Source of the DNA: Vibrio pelagius
Lineage (GTDB): Bacteria > Pseudomonadota > Gammaproteobacteria > Enterobacterales > Vibrionaceae
Assembly (NCBI RefSeq): GCF_024347575.1
Contig: NZ_AP025503.1
Location: 930,001 to 994,000, forward strand
Direction: 5' to 3'
DNA length: 64,000 nt
The translations under genes and the position numbers were made by a program. Shown here in pieces: positions 27,767 through 37,240 of this stretch. Position 1 is the first letter of the stretch, and each line of letters opens with the position of its first letter. Under the pieces are notes generated by a model. It was given only the letters and a program-made list of their open reading frames with translations. It was not told the DNA's origin and ran no database searches.

Positions 27767-29014
27767 ATGAAAATCAATAAAACCCTACTTACTCTATCTC
27801 TTCTTGCTACCTCAACATTTTCTCAAGCTGGTGAAGTGGAAGTGCTTCACTGGTGGACTGCTGGTGGTGAAGCTAAATCTGCTGCAGTGCTTAAAGAGAT
27901 GATTGAACAACAAGGTCATACTTGGAAAGATTTCGCTGTTGCTGGTGGCGGCGGTGAAAGTGCAATGACCGTTTTAAAAACACGAGCAGTATCTGGTAAT
28001 CCGCCATCTGCCGCGCAGATCAAAGGTCATGATATTCAGGAGTGGGGTGGTTTAGGTTTTCTAACGTCTCTCGATGCAACCGCGAAACAAGAAAAGTGGG
28101 ATGACATACTGCCCGCTGTTGTCACCAAAGTGATGAAATGGGACGGCGAATACGTAGCGGTCCCTGTGAACGTTCACCGTGTTAACTGGCTTTGGGCAAA
28201 CCCAGAAGTACTCGAAAAATCGGGTGTGACGGTTCCAACTACCTTAGATGAGTTCTTTGTTGCTGCAGACAAAATCAAAGCAGCAGGTTTCATTCCTCTG
28301 GCGCACGGTGGTCAGCCTTGGCAAGACGCGACCGTTTTCGAAGCGGTAGCGCTTGATGTACTTGGTAGCGAAGATTACAACAAAGCGTTCGTTGATTTGG
28401 ATATGGATGTACTGTCTGGCGACAAAATGGTCGAAGTGTTCACCAAGTTCAAAAAGATGCGAGACTACATCGACAGTAACTCTCCGGGCCGTGACTGGAA
28501 CGTAGCGACTTCAATGGTTATCAATGGTGAAGCGGCGATGCAAATCATGGGTGACTGGGCGAAGGGTGAGTTTACCGCAGCAGGCAAAGTGCCGGGTAAA
28601 GACTACATCTGTGCACCTGCTCCAGGTACTGACGGCCAATTTACTTTCAATATCGATAGTTTTGCTTTCTTCGAGCTAGGCGATAAAGAGAATCAAAAAG
28701 CGCAACAAGATCTGGCGAAAACCATTCTTACTAAAGACTTCCAAGAGGTCTTCAACCTAAACAAAGGCTCGATTCCAGTTCGTCTTGATATGGATATGTC
28801 TAAGTTCGACCAATGTGCGTTGGACTCAATGGCAACCTTCAAAGCGAGTGCGGAGTCTGGTGACCTTGTACCGAGTATGGCTCACGGTCTATCTACAACA
28901 AGCTACGCCCAAGGCGCCATCTATGACGTTGTGACTAACTTCTTCAATGAAAAAGATGCGGATCCTAAAGAGGCAGCCGCTAAGTTAGCAAAAGCGGTAA
29001 AAGCGGCTATCTAA
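27767..29014 (+). CDS. Sugar ABC transporter periplasmic binding protein
   Basis: Family 1 extracellular solute-binding protein of 415 aa with a signal peptide (cleavage after TFSQA). The mature start [16 protein letters not shown] and the [14 protein letters not shown] and NIDSFAFF segments resemble glucose/mannose-binding proteins of the GtsA type. Gene order SBP-permease-permease-ATPase is complete. Intercistronic hairpins follow, consistent with extra abundance of this subunit. Glucose is the most likely substrate but is inferred. Confidence 0.9.
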   Translation: MKINKTLLTLSLLATSTFSQAGEVEVLHWWTAGGEAKSAAVLKEMIEQQGHTWKDFAVAGGGGESAMTVLKTRAVSGNPPSAAQIKGHDIQEWGGLGFLTSLDATAKQEKWDDILPAVVTKVMKWDGEYVAVPVNVHRVNWLWANPEVLEKSGVTVPTTLDEFFVAADKIKAAGFIPLAHGGQPWQDATVFEAVALDVLGSEDYNKAFVDLDMDVLSGDKMVEVFTKFKKMRDYIDSNSPGRDWNVATSMVINGEAAMQIMGDWAKGEFTAAGKVPGKDYICAPAPGTDGQFTFNIDSFAFFELGDKENQKAQQDLAKTILTKDFQEVFNLNKGSIPVRLDMDMSKFDQCALDSMATFKASAESGDLVPSMAHGLSTTSYAQGAIYDVVTNFFNEKDADPKEAAAKLAKAVKAAI

Positions 29015-29022
29015 CCTAGCTT

Positions 29023-29109
29023 GATAAGCAATATGAACAGAACACGAGTTACTGATTATGTTGCTTATCCCTAACCCCCAGGGTGGGTAGGTTCGTAGGG
29101 AACCTATCC
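29023..29109 (+). other. Intercistronic hairpins between binding protein and permease
   Basis: Two hairpins lie in the 181-bp gap: GATAAGCAA/TTGCTTATC (29023-29031 with 29061-29069) and GGGTAGGTTC/GAACCTATCC (29085-29094 with 29100-29109, one G-U pair). Neither is followed by a T-run. As in the malE-malF gap, they may stabilise the upstream mRNA and lower permease expression. Confidence 0.55.
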
Positions 29110-29195
29110 GCTCTTCACCTCAATTCTGATATACGTGATGCTGATGTGGTGCCGAGAGGTAAGCCATCGGCTCAATTGTGCAACAAGGAAAAGTT

Positions 29196-30134
29196 ATGGA
29201 GCATGTTTTGACTAAGTCGACTCCAAAACCGACAAGGAGCCAGCCTGCACCCAAGCCCAGTTTTGCTGACAGGTTACAACATTGGTTACCTAAGATTGTG
29301 CTGGCACCGACCGCGTTGGTGACCGTGGTATGTATCTACGGCTATATATTCTGGACGGCAGCGCTGTCGTTTACTAACTCTCGATTTCTACCGAGCTTCA
29401 ATTTTGTTGGCTTTGCTCAATATGAAAAGCTGATGGAAAACGATCGTTGGATCACCTCAATCACCAACCTCGGTGTGTTTGGGATCCTATTCATGGTGAT
29501 TGCTATTGTGTTGGGTGTCGGTTTGGCGATTCTGCTTGACCAGAATATCCGACAAGAAGGTGCTATTCGTACTATTTATCTCTACCCAATGGCACTGTCA
29601 TTCATCGTGACGGGTACCGCTTGGAAGTGGATTCTGAATCCGGGTCTGGGTATTGAAAAGCTGATGCAAGATTGGGGCTTCACCAACTTTAAATTCGACT
29701 GGTTAGTCGATTCTGAAATGGCGGTCTACACCTTAGTGATTGCCGCGCTGTGGCAGTCGTCAGGCTTTGTGATGGCAATGTTCTTAGCGGGCCTGCGTGG
29801 TATCGACTCTTCGATTATTAAAGCGGCGCAAATCGATGGAGCAAGCTTACCCACAATTTATCTCAAAATCATTTTACCTTGCTTGCGACCTGTGGTTTTC
29901 AGCGCGGTGATCATTACTTCACACATCGCAATTAAGAGCTTCGACCTTGTGACAGCAATGACAGCAGGTGGTCCGGGTTATTCATCGGATCTTCCAGCGC
30001 TATTTATGTATGCACACTCATTTACACGCGGACAAATCGGCCTCGGTGCTGCCAGTGCGATGATGATGCTAGCCGGTATTTTAGCGATTCTCGTGCCTTA
30101 TCTTTACTCTGAACTTAGGGAGAAAAAGTCATGA
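29196..30134 (+). CDS. Sugar ABC transporter permease 1
   Basis: A 312-aa inner-membrane permease of the MalF/UgpA type with about six helices and the EAA-like loop (IIKAAQIDGASLPTIYLKIILP). The ATG at 29196 follows an AAGGAAAAG; a GTG at 29178 is an alternative. A proline- and lysine-rich N-terminal cytoplasmic tail precedes helix 1. It overlaps permease 2 by 4 bp. Confidence 0.92.
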   Translation: MEHVLTKSTPKPTRSQPAPKPSFADRLQHWLPKIVLAPTALVTVVCIYGYIFWTAALSFTNSRFLPSFNFVGFAQYEKLMENDRWITSITNLGVFGILFMVIAIVLGVGLAILLDQNIRQEGAIRTIYLYPMALSFIVTGTAWKWILNPGLGIEKLMQDWGFTNFKFDWLVDSEMAVYTLVIAALWQSSGFVMAMFLAGLRGIDSSIIKAAQIDGASLPTIYLKIILPCLRPVVFSAVIITSHIAIKSFDLVTAMTAGGPGYSSDLPALFMYAHSFTRGQIGLGAASAMMMLAGILAILVPYLYSELREKKS

Positions 30135-30988
30135 TGAATAACATCAACTTTGCTCGAATGTTTATCTATTCGGCGCTGCTCTTCTTCTGCCTGGTTTATC
30201 TCATGCCGCTGTTCGTCATGGTACTGACCTCATTCAAAACCCTACCAGATATTAAGGCGGGTAACTTGATGAGCTTACCAAAAGAGTGGGTTTTCGATGC
30301 TTGGTATAAAGCGTGGGATAGCGCGTGTACTGGCGTGAAATGTGAAGGGGTGAAAGGCTATTTCTGGAACTCGTTCCAAATGGTGATTCCTGCGGTCGCT
30401 ATCTCAACACTACTCGGTGCATTCAATGGCTATGTGGTCACTAAGTGGCAGTTCCGTGGCTCAAACCTGTTCTTTAGCTTGCTGCTGTTCGGTTGCTTCA
30501 TTCCATTCCAAGTGGTGCTGTTACCAATGGCGACCGTACTGGGCAAAATGGGCTTAGCAAACACCACAGTGGGTCTGGTCATTGTGCACGTTATCTACGG
30601 CATGGCGTTTACAACGCTGTTCTTTCGTAACTTCTACATCTCGATTCCAGATGAATTGATCAAGGCGGCAAAACTGGATGGAGCGGGCTTCTTTACCATC
30701 TTCTTTAAGATCTTATTACCGATCTCAACACCGATCATCATGGTGACGGTGATCTGGCAGTTTACCGCTATCTGGAACGATTTCTTATTCGGGGTGGTGT
30801 ATTCAGGCTCAGAGACTCAGCCTATCACCGTCGCATTAAATAACTTAGTCAACACCAGCACAGGTGTTAAAGAGTACAACGTCGACATGGCTGCTGCGAT
30901 TATCGCCGCACTGCCAACATTGTTGGTGTATGTCTTCGCAGGAAAATATTTTGTTCGTGGCCTAACGGCAGGATCAGTAAAAGGATAA
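30131..30988 (+). CDS. Sugar ABC transporter permease 2
   Basis: A 285-aa MalG-type permease with six predicted helices and the EAA motif (LIKAAKLDGAGFFTIFFKILLP). A periplasmic loop with a cysteine pair (SACTGVKCEGVKG, about residues 63-75) could form a disulfide. It is coupled to permease 1 and lies 6 bp before the ATPase gene. Confidence 0.92.
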   Translation: MMNNINFARMFIYSALLFFCLVYLMPLFVMVLTSFKTLPDIKAGNLMSLPKEWVFDAWYKAWDSACTGVKCEGVKGYFWNSFQMVIPAVAISTLLGAFNGYVVTKWQFRGSNLFFSLLLFGCFIPFQVVLLPMATVLGKMGLANTTVGLVIVHVIYGMAFTTLFFRNFYISIPDELIKAAKLDGAGFFTIFFKILLPISTPIIMVTVIWQFTAIWNDFLFGVVYSGSETQPITVALNNLVNTSTGVKEYNVDMAAAIIAALPTLLVYVFAGKYFVRGLTAGSVKG

Positions 30989-30994
30989 TTACCC

Positions 30995-32107
30995 ATGGCA
31001 ACATTAGATTTAAAACAGATCCGTAAAACCTATCGCAACGCGGACAACGAAACGTTAAAGGGCATCGACATTAGTATCGATTCGGGGGAATTCTTGATAC
31101 TTGTCGGCCCTTCGGGGTGTGGAAAATCCACCTTAATGAACACCATTGCTGGGTTAGAAAATATTAGCTCGGGTGAGATTGTGATTGATGGTGTCGATGT
31201 TGCTCAGGTTGAACCCAAAGATCGCGACATTGCGATGGTGTTTCAATCTTATGCGTTATACCCAAACATGACAGTACGCGGCAATATCGCCTTCGGCTTG
31301 AAGATCCGCAAGATGCCGCAAGACGAGATCGATGCGGAAGTGAATCGCGTCGCTGAAATGTTGCAAATCGAGCAGCTGCTGGATCGTAAACCATCACAGC
31401 TATCGGGTGGTCAACGTCAGCGTGTGGCGATGGGGCGTGCACTGGCGCGTCGCCCTAAACTATATCTCTTCGATGAGCCGCTCTCTAATTTGGATGCCAA
31501 ACTGCGTGTGGAAATGCGCCATCAGATTAAACGCCTGCATCAAAAACTGAATACCACGATTGTTTATGTAACCCATGACCAAATCGAGGCGATGACGCTG
31601 GCTGATCGCATCGCAGTAATGAAAGATGGCGAATTGCAGCAGTTAGGCACACCACAAGAGATCTACACTAAGCCAAGCAACATGTTTGTCGCAGGCTTTA
31701 TGGGTTCACCATCGATGAACTTCATCAAGACTATGGTAGATCTCGACGAGGAGCAGAATCCGATCATCAAGGTTATTGGTACGGCGGATCAAGAGCACCA
31801 TATTCGTCTGCCGCAAAGCATGCGCGAACAAGATGGTAAAGAAGTGGTGATTGGCCTACGCCCAGAGCACATTACTGAGCAACAAGGTGATGATCTGTCA
31901 GCAACCACTAAGCTGGACTTGCAGTTGGAAGTGCTAGAACCGACCGGGCCAGATACGATTGCGATGGTGAAGGTGAATGACCAAGAAGTGGCGTGTCGCT
32001 TATCACCGGAATTTGAAGTCTCGGTAGGGCAGATGGCACCGCTGCATTTTGATTTGTCGAAAGCGGTATTCTTTGATGCGCAGACTGAAAGGCGAATTGA
32101 TTTCTAA
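30995..32107 (+). CDS. Sugar ABC transporter ATP-binding protein (MalK/UgpC type)
   Basis: A 370-aa ABC ATPase with Walker A (GPSGCGKST), signature LSGGQRQRVAMGRAL, Walker B (LYLFDEP) and the CUT1-type C-terminal regulatory OB domain (about 240-370). It energises the two permeases upstream. It is the last gene of the operon, with a terminator at 32132. Confidence 0.94.
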   Translation: MATLDLKQIRKTYRNADNETLKGIDISIDSGEFLILVGPSGCGKSTLMNTIAGLENISSGEIVIDGVDVAQVEPKDRDIAMVFQSYALYPNMTVRGNIAFGLKIRKMPQDEIDAEVNRVAEMLQIEQLLDRKPSQLSGGQRQRVAMGRALARRPKLYLFDEPLSNLDAKLRVEMRHQIKRLHQKLNTTIVYVTHDQIEAMTLADRIAVMKDGELQQLGTPQEIYTKPSNMFVAGFMGSPSMNFIKTMVDLDEEQNPIIKVIGTADQEHHIRLPQSMREQDGKEVVIGLRPEHITEQQGDDLSATTKLDLQLEVLEPTGPDTIAMVKVNDQEVACRLSPEFEVSVGQMAPLHFDLSKAVFFDAQTERRIDF

Positions 32108-32131
32108 TTGATTTAGCGCCTTAGCGTAAAC

Positions 32132-32163
32132 AAAAGCAGTCCTAGATAGGGGCTGCTTTTTCT
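32132..32163 (+). terminator. Terminator of the sugar ABC operon
   Basis: An AAAAGCAG/CTGCTTTT stem with inner TCCTA/TAGGGG pairing is followed by TCTATTTT. Confidence 0.75.
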
Positions 32164-32212
32164 ATTTTCTCGCCTCGATAGCAGCGACACTAACATTGAG
32201 TCTCTCGGTGGC

Positions 32213-32257
32213 TTTCCACCCATTTACAAATACTCGATGTGTCATTTTCCACCCATT
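32213..32257 (+). promoter_or_regulatory. Phased direct repeat TTTCCACCCATT, candidate DctD sites
   Basis: Two exact copies of TTTCCACCCATT start at 32213 and 32246, 33 bp (about three helical turns) apart. They lie some 85-130 bp upstream of a sigma-54 promoter, the usual position for enhancer-binding-protein sites. The DctD-type activator encoded at 35893-37230 is the obvious candidate. Confidence 0.6.
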
Positions 32258-32341
32258 ATTTACGCGTCGGTTTCTCTACAGATTCGTCCAATCATCCGCC
32301 AAGCCTTGCGGTTAAAGGGTTGTTAAATAATTGTAGCGAGT

Positions 32342-32357
32342 TGGCGCGCTAATTGCC
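32342..32357 (+). promoter_or_regulatory. Sigma-54 promoter of dctPQM
   Basis: TGGCGCG-N4-TTGCC at 32342-32357 has the GG and GC doublets spaced by exactly 10 bp, matching the -24/-12 consensus. It lies about 60 bp before the dctP start. Confidence 0.8.
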
Positions 32358-32415
32358 TTAGTGATGATATGCAGTTCCCATTGATGGGCTGCTTTGTTTA
32401 CTAAGGAGAATAATA

Positions 32416-33411
32416 ATGTTTAAGCCTCTTACCCTGCTATCTGTATCTGCGCTTGCGCTCACAAGTTTTAATGCTGCTGCGAACTGTGACCCTGGCGAAA
32501 TTGTTATCAAATTCAGCCACGTAACAAATACTGACAAGCACCCGAAAGGCATTGCTGCTTCTTTACTTGAAGAGCGAGTAAACACGGAAATGAACGGCAA
32601 AGCTTGTATGCAAGTTTTCCCTAACTCAACGCTATACGATGACAACAAGGTACTGGAAGCCCTGTTAAACGGTGATGTTCAAATGGCGGCACCTTCGCTG
32701 TCTAAATTTGAGAAGTTCACTAAGAAATACCGCATTTTTGACCTTCCGTTCCTGTTTGAAGACGTTGACGCAGTTGACCGTTTCCAAAACTCAGAATCTG
32801 GTGAAAAGCTGAAAAATGCAATGAAGCGCCGTGGCCTACAAGGTCTTGCGTTTTGGCATAACGGCATGAAGCAGATGTCAGCAAACAAGCCTCTTATCAG
32901 CCCTGCAGATGCAGAAGGTTTGAAGTTCCGTGTACAAGCGTCTGATGTACTGGTTGCTCAGTTTGAGCAGTTAGGTGCTAACCCTCAGAAGATGTCGTTC
33001 AAAGAGGTATACGGTGGCCTACAAACTAAGGTTATCGACGGTCAAGAGAACACTTGGTCTAACATCTACGGTAAGAAATTCTTCGAAGTACAAGACGGTG
33101 TAACAGAGACCAACCACGGTATTCTTGATTACCTAGTGGTAACGTCAAACGACTTCTGGAAGGGGCTACCTGAAGATGTACGTAACCAGCTAAACACGAT
33201 CGTTAAAGAAGTCTCTGAGACACGTAACGCTGAGTCTGCAAAAGTTAACCTAGCGAACAAAAACAACATCATCGAAGCGGGTGGTGAAGTTCGTACTCTG
33301 ACACCTGAACAGCGTCAAGCTTGGGTAACAGCGCTTCAACCAGTATGGAAGAAGTTTGAGAAAGACATCGGCTCTGATCTAATCGAAGCTGCACTGGCTT
33401 CTAACCAGTAA
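32416..33411 (+). CDS. dctP: TRAP transporter solute-binding protein DctP
   Basis: Periplasmic receptor for C4-dicarboxylates (malate, succinate, fumarate). The 331-aa precursor has a signal peptide (cleavage after NAAA), then the DctP fold with the FRVQASDVLVAQF segment, which includes the arginine that binds the substrate carboxylate, and GGLQTKVIDGQENTW. The preceding sigma-54 promoter and the nearby dctBD genes support dicarboxylates as substrate. Confidence 0.93.
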   Translation: MFKPLTLLSVSALALTSFNAAANCDPGEIVIKFSHVTNTDKHPKGIAASLLEERVNTEMNGKACMQVFPNSTLYDDNKVLEALLNGDVQMAAPSLSKFEKFTKKYRIFDLPFLFEDVDAVDRFQNSESGEKLKNAMKRRGLQGLAFWHNGMKQMSANKPLISPADAEGLKFRVQASDVLVAQFEQLGANPQKMSFKEVYGGLQTKVIDGQENTWSNIYGKKFFEVQDGVTETNHGILDYLVVTSNDFWKGLPEDVRNQLNTIVKEVSETRNAESAKVNLANKNNIIEAGGEVRTLTPEQRQAWVTALQPVWKKFEKDIGSDLIEAALASNQ

Positions 33412-33421
33412 TACCGCTATT

Positions 33422-33450
33422 GGGTGGCGGACCCCTACCGCCGCCCTTTA
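33422..33450 (+). terminator. Intercistronic attenuator between dctP and dctQ
   Basis: A 9-bp GGGTGGCGG/CCGCCGCCC stem with one G-U pair and a 7-nt loop is followed by TTTATT. Partial termination here would leave the binding protein in excess over the membrane subunits. Confidence 0.65.
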
Positions 33451-33477
33451 TTAAAACAATTATAAGCGGAGCATTTT

Positions 33478-34212
33478 ATGGAACAGTCTCAAATGGAACA
33501 GTCTTTATTTTCCAAAGTCGGAAGAGTTACCGATTTAATTGAAGAGTCTTTAATCGCCTTTTTTTTGGGTGCAATGACCCTATTAACTTTTGCAAACGTG
33601 GTCTTTCGATACGCGTTCAATGACAACATTTTATGGGCATTGGAACTCACCGTATTCATGTTTGCATGGATGGTGCTAGTTGGCGCTTCTTACGGCGTTA
33701 AAAAGCATTTTCATATCGGGGTTGATGTGGTGATCAACCTAGCGCCAGAGAAATTGAGAAAAGTGTATGCCTTAGTCGCTGTCACTTGTTGTCTCGCTTT
33801 CTCGATTCTACTTTTGATTGGTTCTTGGAACTATTGGTATCCGTTTGCAACCGAGCGTGCATGGTACGAAACCGACGATATTCCAATGCCAGAGATGTTG
33901 CAGTTCTTGGCTGACTGGCTCAATGAGGGCGAGCGTTACGAAAAGCTGCCTCGATTCATTCCTTATATGGCATTACCGATCGGCATGGCACTTCTTACCT
34001 TCCGATTTGCACAGATCGCTTATCAAGTCGCGACAGGCAAGATTGATCGCATGATTGCAGGTCATGAAGCGGAAGAAGATCTTGATGCGCTTAAAGCACA
34101 GGTAGAAGCGGGAAGTGACGAAGACGCAACAGCGATTTTGGATTCGCAAAACTCCGTGAAAGCGGAAGACTCAAAGTCATCTAATCAACAATCGAAAAGC
34201 AAGGACGACTAA
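33478..34212 (+). CDS. dctQ: TRAP transporter small permease DctQ
   Basis: Four-helix small membrane subunit (244 aa) that pairs with DctM. It has a charged, Ser/Lys/Asp-rich C-terminal tail (about residues 195-244). The first 27 bp contain a direct repeat of ATGGAACAGTCT separated by CAA, giving two possible starts at 33478 and 33493; the first is better spaced from the AGCGGAG site. Confidence 0.9.
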   Translation: MEQSQMEQSLFSKVGRVTDLIEESLIAFFLGAMTLLTFANVVFRYAFNDNILWALELTVFMFAWMVLVGASYGVKKHFHIGVDVVINLAPEKLRKVYALVAVTCCLAFSILLLIGSWNYWYPFATERAWYETDDIPMPEMLQFLADWLNEGERYEKLPRFIPYMALPIGMALLTFRFAQIAYQVATGKIDRMIAGHEAEEDLDALKAQVEAGSDEDATAILDSQNSVKAEDSKSSNQQSKSKDD

Positions 34213-34214
34213 TC

Positions 34215-35576
34215 ATGGCGATGTTATTTCTATTCTTGATGGTAATCGCTTTCATGCTGGTTGGCGTGCCGATTGCTATCTCACTGGGTCTATCCAGTAT
34301 TCTGTTTTTGTTGATTCACTCTGATGCGTCACTCGCGTCGGTTGCGCAAACCTTATTTAATGCGTTTGCAGGGCACTACACTTTGCTTGCAATCCCATTC
34401 TTCATTTTAGCGTCTAGCTTTATGTCTACGGGTGGTGTGGCGAAGCGTATTATCCGTTTTGCTATCGCGATGGTAGGTTGGTTCCGCGGTGGCTTGGCAA
34501 TGGCGTCGGTTGTGGCGTGTATGATGTTTGCGGCACTGTCTGGTTCCTCTCCGGCGACTGTGGTGGCAATCGGTAGTATTGTAATTGCCGGTATGGTGAA
34601 AAATGGCTACTCAAAAGAGTTCGCAGCAGGGGTTATCTGTAACGCGGGTACGTTGGGTATTCTGATCCCACCATCGATTGTAATGGTTGTTTACGCAGCA
34701 GCAACGGACGTGTCTGTTGGTCGTATGTTCTTAGGTGGTGTTATTCCGGGACTACTGGCTGGCGTGATGCTGATGATCGCTATCTACATTGCCGCTCGTA
34801 TCAAAAAAATCCCGGCACAACCTTTTGTTGGTTGGGGCGAAATGTTTGATGCTGCGAAAGACGCGAGCTGGGGCTTGTTACTTATCGTCATCATCCTTGG
34901 TGGTATTTACGGCGGTATCTTTACACCAACAGAAGCGGCGGCGGTAGCAGCGGTGTACGCCTTCTTTATCGCGAACTTTGTCTATAAAGACATGGGACCA
35001 TTCGCTGATAAAGAAAACAAAAAGCCGATGTTAGTGAAAGCACTGCAAACCTTTGTCCACAAAGACACGAAAGATACTCTGTACGACGCTGGTAAGCTGA
35101 CCATTATGCTGCTGTTTATCATTGCGAATGCCTTGATACTAAAGCATGTACTCACAGAAGAGCGCATCCCACAAATGATCACCGAGTCGATGTTATCGGC
35201 AGGTCTAGGGCCTATTACCTTCTTGATCGTAGTGAACTTGTTGCTACTGATTGGTGGTCAGTTTATGGAGCCTTCTGGTCTTCTTATCATCGTTGCACCA
35301 CTGGTTTTCCCAATCGCGATTGCACTGGGTATCGACCCAATTCACCTAGGTATCATGATGGTGGTGAATATGGAGATAGGGATGATAACCCCACCGGTGG
35401 GGCTCAACTTGTTTGTGACCGCTGGGGTTGCGAAAATGTCGATGATGAACGTGGTGAAAGCGGCACTGCCGTGGGTTGGTGTTATGTTCCTGTTCTTGAT
35501 AATCGTAACTTACGTACCTTGGGTATCAACATGGCTACCGACCACCCTGATGGGACCGGAAATCATCACTAAGTAA
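34215..35576 (+). CDS. dctM: TRAP transporter large permease DctM
   Basis: Sodium-coupled transport channel subunit of 453 aa with about 11-12 helices. Family motifs include GSSPATVVAIGSI (about 113-125), NAGTLGILIPPSIVMV and the C-terminal GMITPPVGLNLFV. It starts 2 bp after the dctQ stop and ends at a terminator. Confidence 0.94.
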   Translation: MAMLFLFLMVIAFMLVGVPIAISLGLSSILFLLIHSDASLASVAQTLFNAFAGHYTLLAIPFFILASSFMSTGGVAKRIIRFAIAMVGWFRGGLAMASVVACMMFAALSGSSPATVVAIGSIVIAGMVKNGYSKEFAAGVICNAGTLGILIPPSIVMVVYAAATDVSVGRMFLGGVIPGLLAGVMLMIAIYIAARIKKIPAQPFVGWGEMFDAAKDASWGLLLIVIILGGIYGGIFTPTEAAAVAAVYAFFIANFVYKDMGPFADKENKKPMLVKALQTFVHKDTKDTLYDAGKLTIMLLFIIANALILKHVLTEERIPQMITESMLSAGLGPITFLIVVNLLLLIGGQFMEPSGLLIIVAPLVFPIAIALGIDPIHLGIMMVVNMEIGMITPPVGLNLFVTAGVAKMSMMNVVKAALPWVGVMFLFLIIVTYVPWVSTWLPTTLMGPEIITK

Positions 35577-35605
35577 CACGATTAAGTACAACTTTATCCT
35601 TAACG

Positions 35606-35641
35606 AATAGATGAAGAGTTAAACCTCTTCATCTATTTTTT
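35606..35641 (+). terminator. Terminator of dctPQM
   Basis: A perfect 13-bp stem (AATAGATGAAGAG and complement) with a 6-nt loop leads into a run of Ts. The last codons of a small minus-strand ORF lie inside it. Confidence 0.85.
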
Positions 35642-35798
35642 TGCCTGGCTCTCGACGAGAAGTTCTGCTCCTTCTGTCGTAACCTTTCCAGCGAACATGC
35701 CTTTTACGTCGCTCTCGCCCTGAACGTTTCTCTTCTTCGTAATGTCCGTCGATTAGGACGGTATCAGATATCGCGGGAACTGTGATTTTTTCGTTCAT
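35619..35798 (-). CDS. Small Arg/Lys-rich protein (59 aa), hypothetical
   Basis: A frame from ATG at 35798 encodes a strongly basic protein with an acidic-basic block (EEEKRSGRERRKRHVRWKGYDRRSRTSRREPG). It lies just downstream of dctD on the same strand. No good Shine-Dalgarno precedes the ATG, and the frame stays open upstream into dctD, so the start is unsure. It resembles small arginine-rich proteins found beside regulators, but I do not recognise a family. Confidence 0.4.
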   Translation of the reverse strand: MNEKITVPAISDTVLIDGHYEEEKRSGRERRKRHVRWKGYDRRSRTSRREPGKKIDEEV

Positions 35799-35892
35799 GG
35801 CTCGATTGGGTATGCTGAACACTGGAATATTGAAAGTATGGTCGAGCTTATCCGTCTGTGCCAATCCAGTACCTAAATCGGCAGCAGATCGT

Positions 35893-37230
35893 TCACTGTT
35901 TAAAATCGTCTTTGTCGATTTGGTAGCGTTGCATCTTGTCGTAAAGCGTTTTTCTTGGAACATTGAGTTGCTCCATTGTTAGCTTGATACTGCCTTCGTT
36001 GTCGATCAAAGCTTGTTCAATCACAGACTTTTCGAAGCTTGCGACTTGGTCAGCTAAACTCGAACATGTCTCTTGTTCAATAACATCCCCTAGTTGAGCG
36101 AGTTTACCCAGCAGAATAAAACGTTCTGCGGTGTTTCTAAGCTCTCGAACATTACCGGGCCAGTCGTGAGCCATTAACTTGTGCAGATCGCTACTTGGGA
36201 GGGCTTGCGCCGTTTTGCCATAACGTGCCGCAGCAACCAAAAGGAAGTGATGGAAGAGGGCGGCGATGTCCTCTTTTCGGCTACGTAAAGGGGGTAAATC
36301 GAGTGTGACGACATTGAGGCGATAGTAGAGATCTTGTCTAAATGTGCCTTCAGCAGCGGCTTTCTTAAGGTCAACCTTAGTAGCGGCGATAACGCGAATA
36401 TCCAAGGGTTGAAGCTGGTTAGAACCAATACGCTCAATAACGCGCTCTTGAAGAACGCGAAGCAGACGAATCTGCGCCTGCATTGGCATTGATTCAATCT
36501 CGTCTAGAAATAGGGTGCCACCTTGAGCATGTTCAAACTTACCAATCCTCTTGGTTTCAGCGCCAGTAAAGGCGCCTTTTTCGTGACCATAGAGTTCGCT
36601 CTCAATTAGGTTCTCCGGTACAGCACCGCAGTTTACTGCGACGAAGTTCTGCTCACGTCGGCTGCTCTGCTCGTGCAGCGAACGTGCCACTAACTCTTTA
36701 CCTGTCCCTGTTTCTCCAAACAGTAAGATATCAGCACTGGTGTCCGCAACATGAGTGATGGTCGAACGCAACTCTTGGATAACGGGTGTGTCACCAATGA
36801 TGCGTGGTCCGAGGGTTTGGCTGGCTTTGAGGGACTGTTTAAGCGCGCGGTTCTCAAGAATAAGTTGACGCTTTTCGATCGCGCGTTTAGTGGTCTCAAT
36901 CAACCTTTCATTGGCAAATGGCTTCTCGATAAAATCATAAGCGCCATCATGAATTGATTTAACCGCCATTGAGATGTCACCGTGCCCTGTAATCATGATA
37001 ACTGGCAGCTCTTTATCTTTGTGGATGACGGTATTCAGTAGGTCATGACCAGACAATCCCGGAAGGCAGATGTCGGTGATGATGACGTGGGGCAGTCCAT
37101 GCTCTTTGATCGCAATTAATGCGGATTCCGCATCGGGGAAGAACTGAGCATCAATGTCCGCCAGTTCAAAGCTCTGTTCACTGGCTAGCCGCAGATCTGG
37201 CTCATCATCAATGAAATAGACATGGCACAT
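35893..37230 (-). CDS. dctD: C4-dicarboxylate response regulator DctD (sigma-54 activator)
   Basis: NtrC-class enhancer-binding protein of 445 aa: receiver domain (aspartate 53 in [10 protein letters not shown]), AAA+ domain with Walker A GETGTGKE and the sigma-54 contact motif GAFTGA, and a C-terminal Fis-type helix-turn-helix ([17 protein letters not shown]). It should activate the sigma-54 promoter of dctP at 32342. It lies 10 bp after dctB in the same operon. Confidence 0.94.
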   Translation of the reverse strand: MCHVYFIDDEPDLRLASEQSFELADIDAQFFPDAESALIAIKEHGLPHVIITDICLPGLSGHDLLNTVIHKDKELPVIMITGHGDISMAVKSIHDGAYDFIEKPFANERLIETTKRAIEKRQLILENRALKQSLKASQTLGPRIIGDTPVIQELRSTITHVADTSADILLFGETGTGKELVARSLHEQSSRREQNFVAVNCGAVPENLIESELYGHEKGAFTGAETKRIGKFEHAQGGTLFLDEIESMPMQAQIRLLRVLQERVIERIGSNQLQPLDIRVIAATKVDLKKAAAEGTFRQDLYYRLNVVTLDLPPLRSRKEDIAALFHHFLLVAAARYGKTAQALPSSDLHKLMAHDWPGNVRELRNTAERFILLGKLAQLGDVIEQETCSSLADQVASFEKSVIEQALIDNEGSIKLTMEQLNVPRKTLYDKMQRYQIDKDDFKQ

Positions 37231-37240
37231 AATGGTTCCT

